Positions 1-8,590 are shown, numbered from the stretch's first letter. The stretch is DNA of 64,000 bases from UBA2040 sp041674745 (GCA_041674745.1 JBAYVD010000009.1:76753-140752); one strand, 5' to 3'. A program made the numbers and translations. The notes: generated by a model from the letters alone, not told the origin.

Positions 1-22
1 CATTCAACGATAAAAAACTTTA

Positions 23-48
23 GCATTCCACAAGAAATAGTGGAGTGC
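23..48. other. Hairpin upstream of the PorP/SprF gene
   Basis: A 9-bp stem (arms 23-31 and 40-48, one G-T pair, 8-base loop) lies just before the first gene. It is followed by A residues on the plus strand and by a T-rich run on the minus strand. It could be a terminator reading out of the window on the minus strand, or a leader hairpin of the mRNA that starts here. The window edge prevents a decision. Confidence 0.4.
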
Positions 49-64
49 CTAAAAAAACAAGTTT

Positions 65-982
65 ATGAAAATAAAAATGAAACACATTGTTTTGATGCTA
101 GCTGTAGGATTCGGTTCTTACACATGGGCGCAACAAGAGCCTCATTTCACACAGTATTTTGACAATACCCTTTACACCAATCCGGCGTATGCAGGAAGTA
201 AAGGTGTGATGAATGCTATGCTGTTGCACCGACAACAGTGGATGGGCGTTCAAGGTCGACCAGTATCTACTACCTTCAGTATTCAAACACCTTTGAAATA
301 TGAATCTTTGGGATTAGGCGTCACGGCAGTGAACGATATAATTGGCCCAATGACGCAAACTATGTTGTATGCGGATTTGTCTTATACTCTTCGTTTCAAA
401 GGAAAAGGAAAATTGGCCTTTGGTTTGAAGGGAGGAGCGAATTTGATCAATATTGGGACTACTTCCTTGAATACAGTGCAAGAAGGAGATCCTTTGTTCA
501 TGCAAAATGTGCGCAACAGAATCAATCCAAATTTTGGCGCAGGAGTTTATTATCATTTGCCTCGATTCTTTATAGGTTTTAGTTCACCAAAATTGTTGCA
601 AAGAAGTTACAATCCGTTGGATGACCAGCATTTGGAACTACGTCACTTTTTCGCAACGGCTGGTGGAGTTTTGAAATTAACCCCTTTGTGGAAATTGCGT
701 CCAACCGTTCAATTTAAATTCACCAACAACGCACCGTTCAGTTTGGATTTTAGCGTGGCAGGTATCTACAATGATAAATTCTATATCGGTGGTATGTATC
801 GATTGGATGCAGCATTCGGTGCTTTTGTTCAATATCAAATCACCGGCCAGTTTAAAGCGGGTTTTGCCAGTGATTTTGGCACTCAAAAATTGCGTCAAGT
901 CAATGATGGTACGTTTGAGATCATGCTGTCTTATGATTTCTTGTTCAAAAAACCAGGTATCAAATCACCACGATACTTCTAA
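65..982 (+). CDS. PorP/SprF family type IX secretion outer-membrane protein
   Basis: A 305-residue precursor with a signal peptide (about residues 1-22, ending TWA before QQEPHF). The mature start, with FTQYFDN followed by NPAYAGS, is the hallmark of the PorP/SprF family. The rest is amphipathic and glycine/aromatic-rich, as expected of an outer-membrane beta-barrel. Family members anchor T9SS or gliding components at the outer membrane, often next to an OmpA/PD40 protein, as here (the next gene follows after 18 bases). Paralogues are numerous in Flavobacteriales, so this may serve a specific exported partner rather than be the core PorP. A second in-frame ATG four codons in is an alternative start. 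Confidence 0.9.
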   Translation: MKIKMKHIVLMLAVGFGSYTWAQQEPHFTQYFDNTLYTNPAYAGSKGVMNAMLLHRQQWMGVQGRPVSTTFSIQTPLKYESLGLGVTAVNDIIGPMTQTMLYADLSYTLRFKGKGKLAFGLKGGANLINIGTTSLNTVQEGDPLFMQNVRNRINPNFGAGVYYHLPRFFIGFSSPKLLQRSYNPLDDQHLELRHFFATAGGVLKLTPLWKLRPTVQFKFTNNAPFSLDFSVAGIYNDKFYIGGMYRLDAAFGAFVQYQITGQFKAGFASDFGTQKLRQVNDGTFEIMLSYDFLFKKPGIKSPRYF

Positions 983-1000
983 GCCTAATCGAAATTAGAA

Positions 1001-3256
1001 ATGAAAAGAATAATTATTTTTCTTACCTGTTTGTTACTCGCGCAAACAACCTTCGCCCAGAATGCCGTGCTGAAAAAAGCAGACTCCTATTATGGAAAGG
1101 TGGCGTATGCCTTAGCAGCGGAAAACTATGAGAAAGTGCGCGGCTCCAAATTGGAAGACCCACAATTGTTGGCGCGTTTAGCCAATTGTTACTATCAAAT
1201 GGGTGATTCGCAAAAAGCGGAAGAAGTGTATGTGCTGATGATCAATGATCCTACGGCAAATTACGACGATATTTATCGCTATGCCATGGCCTTGAAAGAA
1301 AACAAAAAATACGAAGAGTCGACCAAATGGATAGAAAAATTCATGAGTATAAATCGAGCGGATATTCGTGCGTTGGAATACAAATCAGATCAAAATTACC
1401 TCACGGAAATTTTGAATCTACCACCCCGATTTGAAGTAACCAATTTGGACATCAATACAGAAAATTCTGAGTTTGGCGGCTACGTTGACCCAACCAATGA
1501 TGATGTGTATTACGTTTCGAATCGGAAATTCAATGGATTATCACAAAGATATTGGACGGGTGACAACACACCTTTCTTAGACATGTACAAAGGAAAAGTT
1601 GGGGTTGGCAACCAAATTAATGGAGAACAATTGGTGAAAAATAACGCCAATACCAATTTCCACGATGGACCTTTGGCGTACCATCCCGATGGACATAAAG
1701 TATTTTTTACGCGCAATAATTTGGCTAAAAAACGACAAGGTCGATACGATGACAAAGGAATCCAGAATTTAAAATTGTACTATGCTGACATTGAATCCGA
1801 TGGATCGTGGTCCAATATTCGCGAAGTTCCATACAACAATTTGGCCTTTTCCATTGGTCATCCTACGTTTTCGAAAGATGGAAAAACCATGTATTTCGCG
1901 TCTGACATGCCTGGTGGATATGGCGGTGCAGACATTTACAAAGCGTCGATTGAAGAGGGAATTGTAGAAATGGCATTCGGAACTCCTGTGAATTTGGGGA
2001 ATGAGATAAATACCGAAGGGCAAGAAATGTTTCCTTGGATTGACACTGCACAGAATTTATTCTTCGCATCAGATGGTCGACCTGGATTGGGTGGTTTGGA
2101 CAACTTTGTGGTCTTAAATATCCTTGATCTGAGAAATGCCAAAGCGATGAATTTGGGTGAACCCATCAATTCCAACCGCGACGATTTTGCTTTCATTATG
2201 TTGAAAGATGGAGAATCCGGATACATGTCTTCTAATCGAGCGGATGGAAAAGGAGCAGATGATATTTATTCATTTAAAATGCTGGAACCATTCAAAAAAC
2301 AATTGAAGCTAAAAGGAACGGTTGTTGATTCTCGAACACGGGAAATTCTTTCGGAGGCCAATGTTCAGTTGTTGGATGAAGCAGGCAACCTCGTGGAACA
2401 AACGCAAGCAGATAAAGATGGGAAATATAGTTTTTCAGTAGAACCTGCCATGATTTACAAAGTTTCAGCGCATAAGGCGGACTATTTCGATAAAATTGAA
2501 ATCGTTTCTACATTGAATTTACCTGTCTCACTTTCAGAAATTGACAAGGATATTTATTTGATGAAAGATCCTGGATTGGCCTTGTACGCTTTGGTGACAG
2601 ATAAAAAAACGAGCGAACCATTGAAGGACGTAAAGTTTAAAATTGTCGATTTGAATACAGGCACCATCGTTTTGGAAGAGAATACACCAATAACTGGAGA
2701 TTTGATGAAAGCACTTGCTGAAAACAAGGTTGGCGACTGTTTGAAATATCAATTGATTCTTTCAAAAGAAGGCTATCTTGGGAAAACAGCGCAGTTCAAT
2801 TATTGCATCGAAGAACCAGGATTGATAAAAATCCACCAGAAAATGGACATTGCACTAAGCAAAATTGAAGTGGGAATGGATTTAGCTAAAATTGTTGGTA
2901 TCAGCATGATTTATTTTGACTTGAACAAATTCAACATTCGAAAAGATGCACAATTGGAATTGGCAAAAATCGTTCAAGCCATGAATGACAATCCAAACAT
3001 GGAAATTGAATTGGGTTCTCATACGGATTGTCGAGCCAGTTATACGTACAACATGAAATTGTCGGATAAACGAGCAAAAGCTTCTGCTGCATGGGTGAGA
3101 GCCAGAATCACCAATCCGCAGAGAATTTCAGGAAAAGGGTACGGAGAATCCAAATTGACCAACGATTGTGGCTGCGAAGGCGATGTGAAATCCGACTGTA
3201 CGGAGGAAGAACACCAACTCAACAGACGAACCGAATTTCTAATTATAAAAATGTAA
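1001..3256 (+). CDS. PorE-like TPR / PD40 / carboxypeptidase-regulatory / OmpA protein
   Basis: A 751-residue envelope protein with signal peptide (1-19, ends TFAQ). In order: TPR-like helical repeats (~20-130); WD40-like PD40 propeller blades (~150-430), visible as repeated YFASD..G..GGADIY-type motifs; a carboxypeptidase regulatory-like beta domain (~438-520, GTVVDSRTREIL); a second sandwich domain; and a C-terminal OmpA peptidoglycan-binding domain (~630-751, YFDLNKFNIRKDA and SHTDCRAS). This architecture matches PorE of the T9SS and its many relatives, which tie outer-membrane complexes to peptidoglycan. It is co-directional with, and 18 bases behind, the PorP/SprF gene, so the two are probably co-transcribed and form one complex. 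Whether it is PorE itself or a paralogue cannot be said. Confidence 0.88.
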   Translation: MKRIIIFLTCLLLAQTTFAQNAVLKKADSYYGKVAYALAAENYEKVRGSKLEDPQLLARLANCYYQMGDSQKAEEVYVLMINDPTANYDDIYRYAMALKENKKYEESTKWIEKFMSINRADIRALEYKSDQNYLTEILNLPPRFEVTNLDINTENSEFGGYVDPTNDDVYYVSNRKFNGLSQRYWTGDNTPFLDMYKGKVGVGNQINGEQLVKNNANTNFHDGPLAYHPDGHKVFFTRNNLAKKRQGRYDDKGIQNLKLYYADIESDGSWSNIREVPYNNLAFSIGHPTFSKDGKTMYFASDMPGGYGGADIYKASIEEGIVEMAFGTPVNLGNEINTEGQEMFPWIDTAQNLFFASDGRPGLGGLDNFVVLNILDLRNAKAMNLGEPINSNRDDFAFIMLKDGESGYMSSNRADGKGADDIYSFKMLEPFKKQLKLKGTVVDSRTREILSEANVQLLDEAGNLVEQTQADKDGKYSFSVEPAMIYKVSAHKADYFDKIEIVSTLNLPVSLSEIDKDIYLMKDPGLALYALVTDKKTSEPLKDVKFKIVDLNTGTIVLEENTPITGDLMKALAENKVGDCLKYQLILSKEGYLGKTAQFNYCIEEPGLIKIHQKMDIALSKIEVGMDLAKIVGISMIYFDLNKFNIRKDAQLELAKIVQAMNDNPNMEIELGSHTDCRASYTYNMKLSDKRAKASAAWVRARITNPQRISGKGYGESKLTNDCGCEGDVKSDCTEEEHQLNRRTEFLIIKM

Positions 3257-3262
3257 TTCTGC

Positions 3263-3293
3263 AACCCTCGAGATTATCGGGGGTTTCTTTTTT
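3263..3293 (+). terminator. Rho-independent terminator after the PorE-like gene
   Basis: A 9-bp stem (3263-3271 with 3277-3285, one G-T pair), a 5-base loop, then a run of mostly T. It starts seven bases after the stop codon and separates the T9SS pair from the mtn genes. Confidence 0.85.
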
Positions 3294-3294
3294 A

Positions 3295-3302
3295 TATCTT
3301 TG
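3295..3302 (+). promoter_or_regulatory. -7 promoter box (TATCTTTG) of mtnB
   Basis: Exact match to the Bacteroidota sigma-A -7 consensus TAnnTTTG, placed straight after the terminator and ending six bases before the mtnB ATG. Transcription from this box would start at or within a few bases of the ATG, giving a leaderless or nearly leaderless mRNA. No convincing -33 TTG is seen at the usual distance. Confidence 0.7.
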
Positions 3303-3308
3303 AGCGGT

Positions 3309-3920
3309 ATGAAAGAGCAATTAAAAAAAGACATGAGCGCCGTAATTCGAGCCTACAACCAAAAAGGTTGGTCGCCCGCTACGTCAACGAATTATTCTTT
3401 TCGAACCGCCGATAACTTGTTGGTCATTGTTGTTTCTCGATCAGGTATTGACAAAGCCAATTTTACCCCAAATGACTTTATTGAAGTGGATTTTGATGGC
3501 GAGGTGTTGTCAGAATTTGAAGGGAGCCGTCCTTCAGCAGAAACTTTGATTCATTGTGTTTTGTATGGTTTGTTTCCGGAAACGATGGTGGTTTTGCACA
3601 GTCATTCGGTTTATCCAGTTTTGTGGTCCATGGAGCTCGAAGAGAACATCTCTTTCCAAGGATTTGAGGTCCAAAAAGGATTCGACGGACAGACAAGCCA
3701 CGATGATACTGTAACGATTCCTATTTTTGAAAATTCGCAAGATATGGTGGAATTCAAATCTTGGATGGAGAATAGACAAGAAGAAATAAACAATCACGCT
3801 TTCATCATCAAAGGTCATGGCACCTATGCTTGGGGTAAAAATTTGTTTGAAGCCAAACGACATTTGGAAACCTTGGACTATTTGTGTGAATTGGAGTGGA
3901 AACGCAAAAAATCAATTTAA
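3309..3920 (+). CDS. mtnB: Methylthioribulose-1-phosphate dehydratase
   Basis: A 203-residue class II aldolase-fold enzyme that dehydrates methylthioribulose-1-phosphate in the methionine salvage pathway. Zinc ligands are visible as H97 and H99 (HSHS) and H170 (KGHGTYAWG). The SRSG, EGSRPSAET and C-terminal ETLDYL motifs fit MtnB. I chose the ATG at 3309 over a TTG three codons upstream because the TTG lies within the promoter box. It is followed after 6 bases by mtnD, then mtnC and mtnA on the same strand, which supports the assignment. Confidence 0.93.
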   Translation: MKEQLKKDMSAVIRAYNQKGWSPATSTNYSFRTADNLLVIVVSRSGIDKANFTPNDFIEVDFDGEVLSEFEGSRPSAETLIHCVLYGLFPETMVVLHSHSVYPVLWSMELEENISFQGFEVQKGFDGQTSHDDTVTIPIFENSQDMVEFKSWMENRQEEINNHAFIIKGHGTYAWGKNLFEAKRHLETLDYLCELEWKRKKSI

Positions 3921-3926
3921 AATATC

Positions 3927-4448
3927 ATGGCAATTTTAACCATCCCCGATCAATCGATTACGCTTTCAAACCCTGAAGAAATTAGAACTTTTTTGAACGA
4001 AAGAAAGGTGTTTTTCGATCAATGGACTTGTTCGGTCGTTTTTGAAGATACAGCCAATACAGAAGAAATTTTGGCGGCGTATGAAAAAGATTTAAAACCT
4101 TTTATGGAACAAGGTGGATACCAGACCGCTGATGTGATTTCCATCAATTCGTTGACCGAAAATTATGAAGCCATTCGCACCAAGTTTTTGGCTGAACACA
4201 CGCATTCCGAAGATGAAATTCGATTTTTTGTCGATGGAAAAGGATTGTTTTGGTTCAACTTGGAGAATGATACGGTTTTCAATGTACTTTGTCAAAAAGG
4301 TGATTTGATTTCCGTTCCTGCAGGCACCAAACATTGGTTTGATGCAGGTGCTGAAAATCCGTTCGTGAAAGCCATTCGCATTTTTATCGATATGAGCGGC
4401 TGGGTGCCACATTACACCGAATCTCAAATTGAAAAAAGATATTTGTAA
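3927..4448 (+). CDS. mtnD: Acireductone dioxygenase (ARD)
   Basis: A 173-residue cupin enzyme that cleaves acireductone with O2 to give the 2-oxo acid precursor of methionine. The metal-binding set is visible: H91, H93 and E97 (EHTHSEDEIR) plus H136 (PAGTKHWFD). Iron or nickel in this site decides the products in known ARDs; the sequence does not tell which metal is used. It lies 6 bases after mtnB and 23 bases before mtnC, so it is co-transcribed with mtnB. Confidence 0.95.
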   Translation: MAILTIPDQSITLSNPEEIRTFLNERKVFFDQWTCSVVFEDTANTEEILAAYEKDLKPFMEQGGYQTADVISINSLTENYEAIRTKFLAEHTHSEDEIRFFVDGKGLFWFNLENDTVFNVLCQKGDLISVPAGTKHWFDAGAENPFVKAIRIFIDMSGWVPHYTESQIEKRYL

Positions 4449-4459
4449 GCAGGGTTGAC

Positions 4460-4467
4460 TATTTTTG
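4460..4467 (+). promoter_or_regulatory. -7 promoter box (TATTTTTG) upstream of mtnC
   Basis: Exact TAnnTTTG match in the 23-base mtnD-mtnC gap, ending four bases before the mtnC ATG. It would give mtnC-mtnA a separate, essentially leaderless transcript. No good -33 element is seen, so it could be coincidental in AT-rich DNA. Confidence 0.5.
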
Positions 4468-4471
4468 CAGT

Positions 4472-5188
4472 ATGCGATTTAAAAACATTGATTATATCCT
4501 GACCGACATCGAAGGAACAACAACTTCCGTTGAGTTCGTCTATAAGGTGCTTTTCCCCTATTTTTTAGAGAATATTGACCAGCTAGAAGCTATGAAGTCT
4601 CAAAAAGAGGTGCAAGAAGCTTTTAAAGCGACTGTGCAATTGGCGTCAAAAATGGAAAACCATCGCTTGAACAGTTCAAGCGAAATTATTGCGACCCTGA
4701 AACGGTGGTGCTTGGAAGACAAGAAAATCACACCCTTAAAAACTGTTCAAGGCGTGATTTGGAAAGATGGCTACGAATCAGGCAAAATAAAAGGTCACGT
4801 TTATCCGGATGTTCGGGCATCAATGGAATCTTGGAAATCACAAGGGTTGAAAATGGGGGTTTTCTCCTCAGGTTCCGTTGCAGCTCAAAAATTGATTTTT
4901 GGATTCAGTGAAATAGGAGATTTAACTCCCAATTTTTCGCAGTATTTTGATACCGAAACGGGTGGAAAAAGAGAACCTTACACCTATGAAAAAATAACAG
5001 CAGAGTTGGACATGAAAGCCAATCGCATTCTCTTTTTATCGGATGTGATGGAAGAATTGCAAGCCGCTGAGGAAGCAGGCATGCAAACCTGTCAATTGGT
5101 GCGACCCGGTACGGAATCAAATTGGCAAAATACCGTAGCCAACTTTACAGAAATTGAACTAGAAAACGAAGATAATGAGCAAATTTAG
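4472..5188 (+). CDS. mtnC: Enolase-phosphatase E1
   Basis: A 238-residue HAD-superfamily enzyme that enolizes and dephosphorylates diketomethylthiopentyl-1-phosphate to acireductone. The catalytic motif DIEGTTTS (D12 and E14) is the E1 variant of HAD motif I. SSGS (about residue 132) and the C-terminal LFLSDVMEEL supply motifs II and IV. It overlaps mtnA by 14 bases, implying translational coupling. It sits between mtnD and mtnA, consistent with the pathway. Confidence 0.94.
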   Translation: MRFKNIDYILTDIEGTTTSVEFVYKVLFPYFLENIDQLEAMKSQKEVQEAFKATVQLASKMENHRLNSSSEIIATLKRWCLEDKKITPLKTVQGVIWKDGYESGKIKGHVYPDVRASMESWKSQGLKMGVFSSGSVAAQKLIFGFSEIGDLTPNFSQYFDTETGGKREPYTYEKITAELDMKANRILFLSDVMEELQAAEEAGMQTCQLVRPGTESNWQNTVANFTEIELENEDNEQI

Positions 5189-6254
5189 AACCATTTGGAC
5201 AACGGAGGATGGGTATGTTGAGGTAATTGATCAACGAAAATTACCACACGAATTTGTCGTCGTGAAACTGGAAACATACGACGATGCGGAACTGGCTATC
5301 AAAGAAATGACCGTGCGTGGTGCACCTTTGATAGGCGCCACTGCAGCGTACGGGGTTTATTTGGCCGTTCGAGAAATGATAGAGGAGGGTTTGGCTCCTT
5401 CATTTCTAGACCAAGCTTTTTCTGAATTGCGCGCTTCTCGTCCCACCGCTGTGAATTTGTTTTGGGCGTTGGATCGCATGCGTGAAGCTTTGGATAATTC
5501 CACGGATTTCTTGAAAACGGCTTGGGAAATGGCGGGTCAAATTGTCGAAGAGGACGTAGAAACTTGCCGAATGATTGGCGTACACGGTTTGCCGTTGATT
5601 GAGGAAATCTCGAAAAAGAAAAACGGTGAAACGGTGAATATTCTTACGCATTGCAACGCAGGAATGTTGGGTTGTGTAGAGTGGGGAACGGTTACTTCAC
5701 CCATCTATCAAGCCGTTGAAAAAGGAATTAAAGTTCATGTTTGGGTCGATGAAACACGTCCAAGAAATCAAGGAGCCAATCTGACTTGCTACGAACTGAC
5801 ACGTCACAATGTCAATCACACGTTGATTGTAGACAACACCGGTGGACATTTGATGCAACACGGCATGGTGGACATGGTCATCGTTGGTACCGATCGCACG
5901 ACACGAAATGGAGATGTAGCAAATAAAATTGGAACCTACTTGAAAGCTTTGGCGGCAAAAGACAACGAAGTTCCTTTTTACGTGGCACTTCCTTCCACAA
6001 CGTTGGACATGAGTATCCGAGATGGATTGAAGGAAATTCCAATTGAAGAACGAAATCAAGACGAAGTGCGCTACACCATTGGAAAAGGGGAAAATGGAAA
6101 AATTCAGCCCGTTTTGATTTGTCCAGAAACGACCAAGGCTGCCAATTACGGCTTTGATGTAACGCCTGGCCGATTGATTTCCAAACTAATTACAGATAGG
6201 GGTGTTTGTGACGCAAGCGAAAAAGGAATCCTAGAATTGTTTCCAGAAAAGTAG
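5175..6254 (+). CDS. mtnA: S-methyl-5-thioribose-1-phosphate isomerase
   Basis: A 359-residue aldose-ketose isomerase that converts methylthioribose-1-phosphate to the ribulose form. The active-site cysteine (C160 in LTHCNAG) and aspartate (D240 in VGTDRTTRNGD) fall at the numbers of the well-studied Bacillus enzyme. The eIF2B-like fold signature RGAPLIGATAAYG is present. It closes the cluster mtnB-mtnD-mtnC-mtnA. No mtnK, mtnN, mtnP or transaminase gene is in the window, so the upstream phosphorylation route must be encoded elsewhere. Confidence 0.95.
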   Translation: MSKFRTIWTTEDGYVEVIDQRKLPHEFVVVKLETYDDAELAIKEMTVRGAPLIGATAAYGVYLAVREMIEEGLAPSFLDQAFSELRASRPTAVNLFWALDRMREALDNSTDFLKTAWEMAGQIVEEDVETCRMIGVHGLPLIEEISKKKNGETVNILTHCNAGMLGCVEWGTVTSPIYQAVEKGIKVHVWVDETRPRNQGANLTCYELTRHNVNHTLIVDNTGGHLMQHGMVDMVIVGTDRTTRNGDVANKIGTYLKALAAKDNEVPFYVALPSTTLDMSIRDGLKEIPIEERNQDEVRYTIGKGENGKIQPVLICPETTKAANYGFDVTPGRLISKLITDRGVCDASEKGILELFPEK

Positions 6255-6277
6255 AATCGACGGAGGATAATTAAAGC

Positions 6278-6299
6278 GAATACGGAAAAAATCGTATTC
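6278..6299 (+). terminator. Possible weak terminator after mtnA
   Basis: A 7-bp stem (6278-6284 with 6293-6299) around an A-rich 8-base loop, 23 bases after the mtnA stop. No continuous T-run follows, so termination here would be weak or factor-dependent. Confidence 0.4.
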
Positions 6300-6313
6300 T
6301 CTTCGGTTAAAAA

Positions 6314-6343
6314 TTGTGAAATAACATATTTTGCTTATTTTTG
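6314..6343 (+). promoter_or_regulatory. Promoter of the small lipoprotein gene (TTG-N19-TATTTTTG)
   Basis: A -33 TTG (6314-6316) and an exact -7 box (6336-6343) at the canonical 19-base spacing. This is one of the best promoters in the window. It predicts a roughly 90-base leader before the ATG at 6439. Confidence 0.8.
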
Positions 6344-6438
6344 GATTCGAAAAAAACGATTTGTGACCATAACACATGAAAAATGGGGAGTATCAGAAAA
6401 TCCTAAAGAGTAAGAAACCTTATTTAATTTTAATTATT

Positions 6439-6630
6439 ATGAAAAAAGTATTTGTTATTGCATCAGTTGGAATGTTATTGTTTGCTTCTTGCAAAAAAGA
6501 TTACACTTGTACTTATAGCTACACTGGTGAGCCAGATACAGTTGTTAACTACACTAAATTAAGCAAAACTGCAGCTACAGCAGCTGAATCAGTTTGTACT
6601 TTGGGTGCAGGAAAATGGTCTAAAAAATAA
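6439..6630 (+). CDS. Small putative lipoprotein
   Basis: A 63-residue protein. It starts MKKVFVIASVGMLLFASC, a type II signal peptide with the lipobox LFASC (Cys18), followed by a charged KKD and a short soluble part with two more cysteines (C23 and C52). I chose the ATG at 6439 because it places the signal peptide at the N-terminus; an upstream ATG at 6376 would add an unlikely charged extension. It has its own strong promoter and terminator, suggesting a well-expressed single gene. The function is unknown; similar short lipoproteins are common in Flavobacteriales. Confidence 0.8.
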   Translation: MKKVFVIASVGMLLFASCKKDYTCTYSYTGEPDTVVNYTKLSKTAATAAESVCTLGAGKWSKK

Positions 6631-6650
6631 TTAGATCTTACAATCATTAA

Positions 6651-6684
6651 AATCCATTGTGCTTAGCACGATGGATTTTTTTTG
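6651..6684 (+). terminator. Strong terminator after the small lipoprotein gene
   Basis: A 12-bp stem with one G-T pair (6651-6662 with 6666-6677), a TTA loop, then an uninterrupted T-run to 6684. An A-run on its left side means it may also end transcripts arriving from the convergent minus-strand genes. Confidence 0.93.
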
Positions 6685-6702
6685 TCTTATAATTTTGGGA
6701 AA

Positions 6703-7212
6703 TTATCTTTTGGACAGGATGGCAGTAGTAGAAAAACCAGCTACCAAGTCAATGACAGCAACAGATCCGCCTGCTTTTCGAACTTCCTCAGAGCCAACAA
6801 TGTATTTTTTATTGGATTGATCGGTTTCGTTTGGATCGTAATCGGCACCTTTAACCAAAACGGATGGTTGAAGTTGAAGAATCATTTCCAAGGGTGTTTC
6901 TTCCGGAAAAAGCACCACTAAATCAACAAATTGCAAAGAAGCAATGACCAACAATCGCGCATCTTCTGGATTGATGGGTCGTTCAGGACTTTTCCCTAAA
7001 GCCTTCACAGAAGCATCCGTGTTTAAGGCTACCACCAACTTCGCGCCCAAATCAGCAGCTTTGGCTAAATAGGTTACATGACCTTTGTGTAAAATATCAA
7101 AGCAACCATTCGTGAAAACGACTGTTTGGCCTTCTGCTTTCCATTGTAGAATCTTCGCAGTCGCTTCCTCAGTGGAAACAATTTTACTTTGTATGTTCTC
7201 CAATGCTTTCAT
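6703..7212 (-). CDS. rfaE2: D-glycero-beta-D-manno-heptose 1-phosphate adenylyltransferase
   Basis: A 169-residue nucleotidyltransferase corresponding to the C-terminal half of HldE. The signature FTNGCFDILHKGH carries the HxGH nucleotide-binding motif. ALNTDASVKALGKS..RP and the tail GADY...IVGSEEV..GG...IDLV.GFSTT are typical. It activates heptose-phosphate with ATP in ADP-heptose synthesis for the LPS core. It starts inside the end of the upstream membrane protein gene (29-base overlap), so it belongs to that operon. The kinase half (RfaE1) is not in the window. Confidence 0.92.
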   Translation of the reverse strand: MKALENIQSKIVSTEEATAKILQWKAEGQTVVFTNGCFDILHKGHVTYLAKAADLGAKLVVALNTDASVKALGKSPERPINPEDARLLVIASLQFVDLVVLFPEETPLEMILQLQPSVLVKGADYDPNETDQSNKKYIVGSEEVRKAGGSVAVIDLVAGFSTTAILSKR

Positions 7213-8221
7213 TTGCTTTGCTATAATTTTTCGGCAACATGATCAAGGAAATCAAACCCAAGACAATCATCATAATGGTTTGAGCTACCCAAATGAGCAT
7301 GCCCAGTGCATTGCCAATTCCTTCTGCATTTTCAGGATGATCTTTCGCTAGATAGAATGAAATCACCAAGCCAACCAACAAAGGATAAACACCAATGCCG
7401 CCGTTGGTGAACGTGATACCCAAAGATCCAGCAATGAATCCAATTAAAAGTCCTTTGATTGGAAAATCAGCCGTTTCTTCCAAGGCTAGAAATGGAAGCG
7501 CAAACATTAAAACGTAGCAAATCCAAATCACAAAGGTGTGGAATAGGTATCCACCTGGATTTTTGGATTTGAAAATGGACAACAATCCGCCCATCAAACC
7601 TTTGACAAATCCATTGATTTTTTCTTTGAATGCTGCTTTGGTAACATAAAAATAGCCCAGGACCAATCCACCAAAGGTCATCATTCCAAGAAGAAGATAT
7701 TGGAAAGAAAAACCGCCATTGTCGGATCCTTTTCCGCCAAATTTTTGAATCAACTGATCCCAGATTTTATCGAAATCACTTCCGCCAACGTAGGCTGTGA
7801 TCAAACCAATCGTAGCCAACATGACAAAATCGACCGCTCGTTCGGCTACAATGGTTCCAAAGGATTTGGCAAATGGAACTTTATCAGAGCGATACAGCAT
7901 GGCCGCCCGGGAGGCTTCTCCTGCTCGAGGAATCGTCAAGTTGATCAAATAACCAATCATGATGGCGTGGTAGCGATGCCAAAGTGGTGTTTCGTGGCCC
8001 ATAGGTTCAAGCACATATTTCCAGCGTTGCGCCCTTGAGATTAAAGCAACCCATCCAATGAATAATGACAAGATTATCCAAAAATAATTCGCCTCCTGAA
8101 TGGCTTTGTAAAACTGTTGTACCGATTCATCAGACATGCTTTTGAAAAAGTAAACAATCAGATAAACCCCTAAAGCAAGAGGCAAAACCGTTTTTAAAAA
8201 GAGGAAAATGTATTTTTTCAT
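7184..8221 (-). CDS. Lysylphosphatidylglycerol synthase-type transmembrane (YbhN/UPF0104-like) protein
   Basis: A 345-residue integral membrane protein with about eight hydrophobic segments, beginning at residues ~6-27. Its conserved features, AQRWKYVLEPMG then PRAGEASRAAMLYRSD and FTNGGIGVYPLLVG, match the LPG_synthase_TM (AglD2/YbhN) family. Those proteins are the flippase-like membrane half of MprF and relatives, but the lysyl-transferase half is absent here, so the substrate is unknown. It lies immediately after panD (no gap) and overlaps the heptose adenylyltransferase gene, which hints at a lipid or LPS transport role. Confidence 0.85.
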   Translation of the reverse strand: MKKYIFLFLKTVLPLALGVYLIVYFFKSMSDESVQQFYKAIQEANYFWIILSLFIGWVALISRAQRWKYVLEPMGHETPLWHRYHAIMIGYLINLTIPRAGEASRAAMLYRSDKVPFAKSFGTIVAERAVDFVMLATIGLITAYVGGSDFDKIWDQLIQKFGGKGSDNGGFSFQYLLLGMMTFGGLVLGYFYVTKAAFKEKINGFVKGLMGGLLSIFKSKNPGGYLFHTFVIWICYVLMFALPFLALEETADFPIKGLLIGFIAGSLGITFTNGGIGVYPLLVGLVISFYLAKDHPENAEGIGNALGMLIWVAQTIMMIVLGLISLIMLPKNYSKANESIGEHTK

Positions 8222-8572
8222 TTAATCCAATAAGTTCGTCGTTTCATTCGGAAAAACCAACGAAGGCTTAAATGTTCTGGCTTCGTCGAAATCCATGTAT
8301 CCGTAACCAATAATAATCAATAAATCACCTGTTTGCACTCTTCGCGCAGCCGGACCATTCAAACAAATGGTTCCACTGTTAGCATCACCCGCAATGACGT
8401 AGGTTTCAATCCGTTCACCATTGTTGATGTTGACGATTTGTACTTTTTCACCTTCTAGTAAATTGGCAGCCTCCATTAAGACTCTATCTATGGTAACGCT
8501 TCCAACGTAATTCAACTCAGCTTGAGTTACTTTAACGCGGTGTATTTTCGATTTTACTACTTGTATTAGCAT
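8222..8572 (-). CDS. panD: Aspartate 1-decarboxylase proenzyme
   Basis: A 116-residue pyruvoyl-dependent enzyme that makes beta-alanine from aspartate for pantothenate. The start at 8572 (MLIQVVKSKIHRV) puts the self-cleavage site YVG-SVTID exactly at Gly24-Ser25, the position in characterised PanD; a longer reading with seven extra residues is rejected. NGPAARR and the tail with IIGYGYM are conserved. panC lies upstream on the same strand, 63 bases away. A promoter box in that gap suggests panD and the membrane gene can be transcribed separately from panC. Confidence 0.96.
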   Translation of the reverse strand: MLIQVVKSKIHRVKVTQAELNYVGSVTIDRVLMEAANLLEGEKVQIVNINNGERIETYVIAGDANSGTICLNGPAARRVQTGDLLIIIGYGYMDFDEARTFKPSLVFPNETTNLLD

Positions 8573-8590
8573 TTGTACTTTTTTGCGGTA

